Origin: Gudongella sp051744365
Lineage (GTDB): Bacteria; Bacillota; Clostridia; Tissierellales; Tissierellaceae
DNA length: 64,000 nucleotides
Assembly (NCBI GenBank): GCA_051744365.1
Contig: JBNJCX010000002.1
Span: 25,020-89,019 of the forward strand
Direction of reading: 5' to 3'
Part shown: positions 59,356 to 64,000 of the stretch, piece by piece
Layout of the letters: the number at the start of each line of letters is the position of its first letter
Numbering within the stretch: the stretch's first letter is position 1
The notes under the pieces: model-generated
Seen by the model: the letters and a program-made list of their open reading frames with translations, nothing else
What the model was told of the DNA's origin: nothing
The model's database searches: none
Position numbers and translations under genes: made by a program

Positions 59356-60422
59356 TTTTTCTTCACCTCTTTCAGACGTATAAGGCTACCTATTGCATTG
59401 GCATATTGGTTTAAATCGCAATCAGCCTTTATGTTTTCAAGGGATTTAAGCCTGGTAGCCTCCATATCGAAGAATTCGCTGAAAAGCTTGTCTATTCCCT
59501 TGATATTTGAAAATCCTCCGTATATTATTATAAGGTCTATTCTGTTGCTTACTTCTCTTGTCTTATAGTATCTGAAAATCATTTCAATCATATCAAGGAT
59601 TCCAAATAGGTTTTCCCTTAATGCCTCTGCAAGGACTGAGTCTTCATCATCCTCGGTCTGCTTTACTGATATATCATCTATATCACTTATTTTCTGTAGG
59701 ATCTGCTCTTCTTCCAGATGTGGTAGCTGCTTTTTGATCTCATCAAGGATAAATTCCATTCCTCTTTCAACAACCCTGGCAACCTTTATCAGTCCATCCT
59801 CAACAATCGATACGCTTGTCTGACTTAAGCCTATATCAATACATGCAATATTTTCCTTGCCTCTGTAGGAGCCGTTTATATCCCCTCCCTGAAGCAGGAG
59901 CTTTGCAATGGCGTTTCCATGGTAGTCCAGTACAGTTGGCTTTAAATTTACATTCTTCAGCAAGGTCAGATGGGCCTGGATTGTGTTTCTGGGTATGCCA
60001 ATAAGAAGTAGGACCATCTTCTCTACTCCTTCATCCATCATTGTACCAATATCCAGATACTTAACCACATAATCCTCAGGTTTTATGGGTATGTAATCCT
60101 CCAGCTGGTAATTTATTATTGCCTCAATTTCCGCAGGACTCGCCTTCGGTAGTGTTACCTCGCGCATTACCACAGATGATGAGTTAAATACTCCATAGGT
60201 TTCAAGCTGACTCACATCGTTCTCGGACAATCCTGTCCTCAATAGGTAGGTCATCTGATCCATATCAGTGATCTCACCGTCCACATAGAGCCCCTTGGGA
60301 AGCTCCACTTTAAAACACCTGTCCACTACGACACCCTTGCCTGTACTTTTTCCCTCCACACCCTTGATGCTGTCGGAACCAAAGTCAAGACTGAGGATTT
60401 TATTGCTGCCAAGGATTCCCAT
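59352..60422 (-). CDS. pilM: Type IV pilus assembly ATPase-fold protein PilM
   Basis: A 356-residue actin/FtsA-fold PilM. It shows SLDFGSDSIKGVEG near residue 10, ASPAEIEAIINYQLEDYIPI, CIDIGLSQTSVSIVEDGLIK near 190 and IYGGFSNIKGIDKLFSEFF near 310. PilM forms the cytoplasmic ring under the pilus inner-membrane platform. I start it at the ATG at 60422 because AGAGAGG lies just upstream; the frame is open to 60446. Confidence 0.9.
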   Translation of the reverse strand: MGILGSNKILSLDFGSDSIKGVEGKSTGKGVVVDRCFKVELPKGLYVDGEITDMDQMTYLLRTGLSENDVSQLETYGVFNSSSVVMREVTLPKASPAEIEAIINYQLEDYIPIKPEDYVVKYLDIGTMMDEGVEKMVLLLIGIPRNTIQAHLTLLKNVNLKPTVLDYHGNAIAKLLLQGGDINGSYRGKENIACIDIGLSQTSVSIVEDGLIKVARVVERGMEFILDEIKKQLPHLEEEQILQKISDIDDISVKQTEDDEDSVLAEALRENLFGILDMIEMIFRYYKTREVSNRIDLIIIYGGFSNIKGIDKLFSEFFDMEATRLKSLENIKADCDLNQYANAIGSLIRLKEVKKK

Positions 60423-60480
60423 AAGCCTCTCTCCTCTCGTGTTCACATATATTTATAATAAACCAAAATGGCATATTTTA

Positions 60481-61242
60481 CTAGACTAAAATGTTGAAAT
60501 ACCAATTAAGAAGCCCTTCTCCCATAAAAAGAGCAATAAAAAATCCCAGAACAATAAATGGGCCAAAGGGTATGGGGTCCTTCCTGGATTTCAGTTTTGT
60601 CGCAAGAAGAAATATCGATATGGCCGCTCCCAGCAGAAATGACAGGAAAATCGCAAGAAATATCAACCTGACTCCAAGAACAAAACCCAATGCTCCGATT
60701 AAGGTTACATCTCCTCCACCCATTCCGCCTTTTGAAAAAACAACAATCAGGAGGAAAATTCCTCCCGCTATAAGCAGACCTAAAAGACTGTCCATAATCG
60801 GAAATGGAATCCCCTCGTAGAAATGCAGCAGAGTCTTGTGAATAATTGAAAATATCAAAACTGCAATAACCAGTGAATCAGGTATAAGCTGCTCCTTCAG
60901 GTCAATTACTGTAATAGCAATAAGAGCCGATGAAATCAAGGCATAGAAAACAAAATCCAGCTTTACCTGGTAGAAGAATATATATAAAAGAACGTATATA
61001 ATTGCGTTTGTTGCTTCAACAGCAGGGTATTGAATGCTGATCTTTTCACCGCAGTATCTGCATTTCCCTCGAAGGAACAGATATGAAAACAGAGGTATGT
61101 TGTCATACCACTTCAACCCATGGCCGCAGGATGTACAGTGGGATCCCGGCCAGGCAATATTCTCTTCCCTTGGTATTCTGTATATAAGAACATTCAAGAA
61201 TGAACCTATCAATAATCCGTAGATAAATATTAGTAAAGTCAT
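60481..61242 (-). CDS. pilD: Prepilin peptidase (A24A family)
   Basis: A 253-residue polytopic membrane aspartic protease that cleaves prepilin leaders and methylates the new N-terminus. The N-terminal domain has the zinc-type cysteines in HCTSCGHGLKWYDNIPLFSY and KCRYCGEKIS, with SFLNVLIYRIPRE before them. The catalytic Asp residues are in AITVIDLKEQLIPD and GGMGGGDVTLIGALGFVLG (GxGD). I prefer the ATG at 61242, which has GAGGAC upstream; the frame is open to 61281 without a ribosome binding site. Confidence 0.92.
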   Translation of the reverse strand: MTLLIFIYGLLIGSFLNVLIYRIPREENIAWPGSHCTSCGHGLKWYDNIPLFSYLFLRGKCRYCGEKISIQYPAVEATNAIIYVLLYIFFYQVKLDFVFYALISSALIAITVIDLKEQLIPDSLVIAVLIFSIIHKTLLHFYEGIPFPIMDSLLGLLIAGGIFLLIVVFSKGGMGGGDVTLIGALGFVLGVRLIFLAIFLSFLLGAAISIFLLATKLKSRKDPIPFGPFIVLGFFIALFMGEGLLNWYFNILV

Positions 61243-61313
61243 ATATGTCCTCGCAAACTTATCAGAATCAAATTTTTGCATCTACAATGATTTCATTGAA
61301 TAACAGACTCAAC

Positions 61314-62252
61314 TTACTGAATAACCCAATGCTTTGTTCCTCCACCAATATATAACAATGAGTAGTATGCTACGTAATCATTGGTTTCAGATCCACCATA
61401 TGTCAAAACAAGGTTGACTGTATCTCCGTCAACAAACTGATCGGGTTTACCACCTAAATCCTTAAAATCAATTCTCATGGTTTGTGTTATGGTTGTATTA
61501 TCACTTGGTGTAAAAACTACATTACCATCAGTCAAGCTATTATTACTGGCACCAGGTTCAATGTACCAATCTTCAATTTTGAAATACTTGTCAAGACTGA
61601 TTTCAACCTCTGTATCTGTATTGACTCCTACAGTCTTTACAACTGGATACTGCAGTTCAGAAGTATAATCAGAGGTGGAGACATATTTGATAGCATTACC
61701 ATCGTCATAACCTGAACTATCAATAATTCCACTACTCCCAGTCATGATATTTAATAATAATATCTCAGAGTTAACATCAAATTCCTTGTTACTGATATCA
61801 TAAATACCTTTCAGTTCATATTTTAATCGATCTGCAGATGTGTTGCTAAAGGAAAGAACTGATGCATCATCGGATTTAACAGCATAATTGATCGTTGTTT
61901 CTCTAGATAGCTTAACCACACTACTTGAATTCGAATCATAGAAAACATATGTCTCATAGGGATTGTCTATCTTTTCATAAATTCCATCGGTGAGGACTTT
62001 ATAATCAATTTTTTCTTCTTCAGTAAGATGTATGATTTCAAGCTTGGTTGCGTATCTTAAATCATTAGTCAAGGATTCCAAAGCAAATCTAATATCATTT
62101 TGAAGGTCGAATTGATCAGATCCTCCTTTGAATGTTGAATTTCCAAATATGAACATTGAATATATTCCTGAAAGAACAAGTGAAATCAGAGCTAGCACTA
62201 AAACTAACTCTATTAGTGTGACACCTTTTTTGTTAACAATTTTATTTAACAT
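61314..62252 (-). CDS. Type IV prepilin-like protein, large minor pilin
   Basis: A 312-residue prepilin. The leader MLNKIVNKKG ends at a G-V cleavage site, followed by VTLIELVLVLALISLVLSGI with Glu at mature position 5. The body (LQNDIRFALESLTNDLRYAT) resembles PilW-type minor pilins; the C-terminal half adds a beta-sandwich-like extension (EVEISLDKYFKIEDWYIEPG). Valine at mature position 1, instead of Phe or Tyr as in the other pilins here, is less common. AAAGGTG supports the ATG at 62252. Confidence 0.85.
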   Translation of the reverse strand: MLNKIVNKKGVTLIELVLVLALISLVLSGIYSMFIFGNSTFKGGSDQFDLQNDIRFALESLTNDLRYATKLEIIHLTEEEKIDYKVLTDGIYEKIDNPYETYVFYDSNSSSVVKLSRETTINYAVKSDDASVLSFSNTSADRLKYELKGIYDISNKEFDVNSEILLLNIMTGSSGIIDSSGYDDGNAIKYVSTSDYTSELQYPVVKTVGVNTDTEVEISLDKYFKIEDWYIEPGASNNSLTDGNVVFTPSDNTTITQTMRIDFKDLGGKPDQFVDGDTVNLVLTYGGSETNDYVAYYSLLYIGGGTKHWVIQ

Positions 62253-62263
62253 AGTATCACCTT

Positions 62264-62611
62264 TCATTCTAAGGGAACCAATCCACTTAAAGTAACTGTT
62301 CTATTCTGATTATATGTTACTGTTACTTTCACTAAAGTCAAATTATCAACTTTCTCAGAATAATCAATATTGACATTAGGATCAGAATTCAAGCCAGTAA
62401 TTGTTGCCTCTATTGGATTTTGATATATTTCATCAAGATACGATTGTGCAGTATCATTCATAGCCTGGGTTTTTCTTCCCATGGCAAATATATTGGAATA
62501 ACCGGTTACAAAAACGGTCAAAAATGAAACTGCAATCAACCCGATAATTGCCAGGGACACAATAATCTCAACCAGAGTAAAGCCTTTTCTTTTTTTTATG
62601 AAGCCTTTCAT
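62264..62611 (-). CDS. Type IV prepilin (PulG/PilV-like)
   Basis: A 115-residue prepilin: leader MKGFIKKRKG, then FTLVEIIVSLAIIGLIAVSF with Glu at mature position 5. The small C-terminal domain (DYSEKVDNLTLVKVTVTYNQ) is PilV/GspI-like. It precedes the large minor pilin by 11 nt and follows the PilX-like gene by 17 nt. Confidence 0.87.
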   Translation of the reverse strand: MKGFIKKRKGFTLVEIIVSLAIIGLIAVSFLTVFVTGYSNIFAMGRKTQAMNDTAQSYLDEIYQNPIEATITGLNSDPNVNIDYSEKVDNLTLVKVTVTYNQNRTVTLSGLVPLE

Positions 62612-62628
62612 ATTAACACCTCGGTCTG

Positions 62629-63855
62629 TTACTCCTCATCCCATAGCGGCGGATTATTACCGATTACTGTACCAATAAATGAATCCAGTCTGGCAACAAT
62701 TGGGTCATCATCAGGAATTGCTATTAAATCCCCTGTTCCACTTCTAAGATTGATTCCATTTGGAAAATAATAATAACCCTTGACAGTGTTTTTAACCAAT
62801 ACTGTATTGCCTGAAGAATCAATTATTCCTCCACCCAGCTTTACAATTCCATATGGAATTGCTGATTTAAAATTCAATAAATCATCATTTCTATAATCCC
62901 CTGGATCTATACTTGGGTCTCCAATAAAAGCCTTATATCTTTCGAAATTTTCGAAACCATACAGATAACCGGAATAATCGCTTGGATAATTATAATCTAG
63001 TGCTGCGGGGGATCGTCCGGGTGTACCTCCAAGTGTGCCTGTTGGATTTGGGTAGTTCACATTATAATTATCAGTGGTTCCTTGATTCATAATATCATCT
63101 GAAATAGTTAATATAACATCATCATTTGTAGTGTTCAACTCTATATATCCATTGAAGAAAATCAACTCTGCATCAAAGGTCAAATCTACGGAATTTGTAA
63201 TCTGCCGTAGGCTTTGCCCCTGGTAATCCCTTAAAACTACAACAGAAGCCTGGAATGTCGATGGATTACTTGACCCCTTAGGTGACTGAATTGTACTCTT
63301 GGAATTCTTGCTTTCTATCATTACCGCATGCCCAAGGAATGATTTATTTAGAGTTAATGGATTGATCCCCTTATCCAGGTTGATTCCTGTCAACCATTCC
63401 CCAGCTGGGTTAGTATAACTGTAATTATTACCCAATTCTCGGGAATATGTTACTGTCTTTGAAGTGCTGATTTGTCCATAAGTTGTTCCCTCAGATATAA
63501 TTCTTAACTCTCCTGTATATAATCCTGGTTCAAAATCAACAGTAAATGTTCCAACTCCGGGAATTTCGTAAGGATTACTAACCTTGCTCTCCAGAACCTG
63601 CACAAGCTGTAGCATATCACCGGTATATGGATTAATAAGCTCATCATCCAGAAGCTCCAGTCCGTAATGGACACCAGATCTACCCAAATAATGAGCCTGG
63701 ACCCTGTTATTTTGCCAGGTCGCCTGTTTAGCATCAGCAAGGCTTAAGCTCAATAGAGCCATTCCTAATATAAACAACACCATAAATACCACCAAAACCA
63801 GTGGAAGTACTGAGCCTTTTCTATTTTTAATTTTGGTATTTCGTATCTTGCTCAT
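62629..63855 (-). CDS. PilX-like pilus protein
   Basis: A 408-residue protein with an N-terminal KKGS-type leader region (KIKNRKG) followed by SVLPLVLVVFMVLFILGMAL. There is no Glu at mature position 5, as in PilX/GspK-like proteins that cap the pilus tip. The next segment, ARSGVHYGLELLDDE-like (LGRSGVHYGLELLDDELINP), is typical of PilX N-terminal domains. The ATG at 63855 has GGTGAGGA upstream; the frame is open to 63891. It is the first pilus gene visible; upstream genes of the cluster lie beyond the window. Confidence 0.82.
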   Translation of the reverse strand: MSKIRNTKIKNRKGSVLPLVLVVFMVLFILGMALLSLSLADAKQATWQNNRVQAHYLGRSGVHYGLELLDDELINPYTGDMLQLVQVLESKVSNPYEIPGVGTFTVDFEPGLYTGELRIISEGTTYGQISTSKTVTYSRELGNNYSYTNPAGEWLTGINLDKGINPLTLNKSFLGHAVMIESKNSKSTIQSPKGSSNPSTFQASVVVLRDYQGQSLRQITNSVDLTFDAELIFFNGYIELNTTNDDVILTISDDIMNQGTTDNYNVNYPNPTGTLGGTPGRSPAALDYNYPSDYSGYLYGFENFERYKAFIGDPSIDPGDYRNDDLLNFKSAIPYGIVKLGGGIIDSSGNTVLVKNTVKGYYYFPNGINLRSGTGDLIAIPDDDPIVARLDSFIGTVIGNNPPLWDEE

Positions 63856-63948
63856 TTTAATCCTCACCTTGTTTTTACGGAGTCTATCCAATAACTCATC
63901 AAACTATAACCTGCTCCGTGTCTACTCTTCTCGGAACATCTCCTTCTC

Positions 63949-63977
63949 ATATCTTACAACAATTTTAAGTAAGATAT
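63949..63977. repeat. 9-bp inverted repeat upstream of the pilus genes
   Basis: ATATCTTAC (63949-63957) pairs with GTAAGATAT (63969-63977) over an 11-nt loop, about 100 nt before the PilX-like start. It could be part of a leader or the end of an upstream transcript; the window edge prevents a decision. Confidence 0.4.
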
Positions 63978-64000
63978 ATATAGTGATATTATACCTTAGA

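Noticed and set aside
63850..64000. c-di-GMP riboswitch upstream of the pilus genes
   Set aside because: Such switches often control pili, but I could not find the conserved GEMM-I or GEMM-II core on the minus strand; only simple hairpins are visible.

Overview
The window is bacterial chromosome from an anaerobic, low-G+C Firmicute, probably class Clostridia or Tissierellia. The signs are AGGAGG-type ribosome binding sites, TTGACA/TATAAT promoters, an IspH protein fused to ribosomal S1 domains, a 2-oxoacid:ferredoxin oxidoreductase beside a biotin-type carboxyltransferase, Hfq next to MiaA, and a divergent yneA/lexA pair. Almost everything looks like native core genome. I found no prophage, insertion sequence, CRISPR array, tRNA or rRNA.

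Left arm, + strand (1-14612): the end of ftsK/spoIIIE, rimO, pgsA, cinA, then recA with its own LexA-box promoter. Directly behind recA lies an Mre11/SbcD-type nuclease followed by an SMC/Rad50-type ATPase split over three small genes. Then come rny (RNase Y), a PHP phosphoesterase, a PadR regulator, a class I aminotransferase, a gene-poor stretch of about 0.87 kb and a XerC-type recombinase. The SOS control region (yneA, lexA, three LexA boxes) follows.

Centre, mostly - strand (15880-44098): a methionine gamma-lyase-like PLP enzyme; the mutS-mutL-miaA-hfq operon preceded by miaB; three tandem M42 aminopeptidases; cmk-plsC-ispH/rpsA with a long leader; a BaiN-like flavoprotein; korDABC-rpiR; a long operon M50 protease-scpA-scpB-rluB-GNAT-mnmM-carboxyltransferase; and nudix-xerD-pdp. 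Peptidases, ferredoxin-linked 2-oxoacid oxidation and nucleoside phosphorolysis suggest a peptide and amino-acid fermenter.

Right arm, - strand (44171-53072): efp, a CD1247-type acidic protein, then asp23-nusB-(TsaD-like)-xseA-xseB-ispA, a roughly 615-nt non-coding gene, and a four-helix membrane protein followed by tlyA and recN. The non-coding gene has its own consensus promoter and intrinsic terminator. Its size, place between ispA and a membrane protein gene upstream of tlyA, and dense pairing identify it as OLE RNA (ornate large extremophilic RNA) with its partner OapA. This is the most striking item in the window.

Far right (53207-63855, - strand): a type IV pilus assembly operon with prepilins, prepilin peptidase, PilM, PilN and a PilO-like protein carrying a Gly/Thr-rich linker and a C-terminal LysM domain. 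It also holds an SLH-domain surface protein with two internal repeats. No pilB, pilC or pilT is present; they may lie beyond position 64000, which is upstream on this strand.
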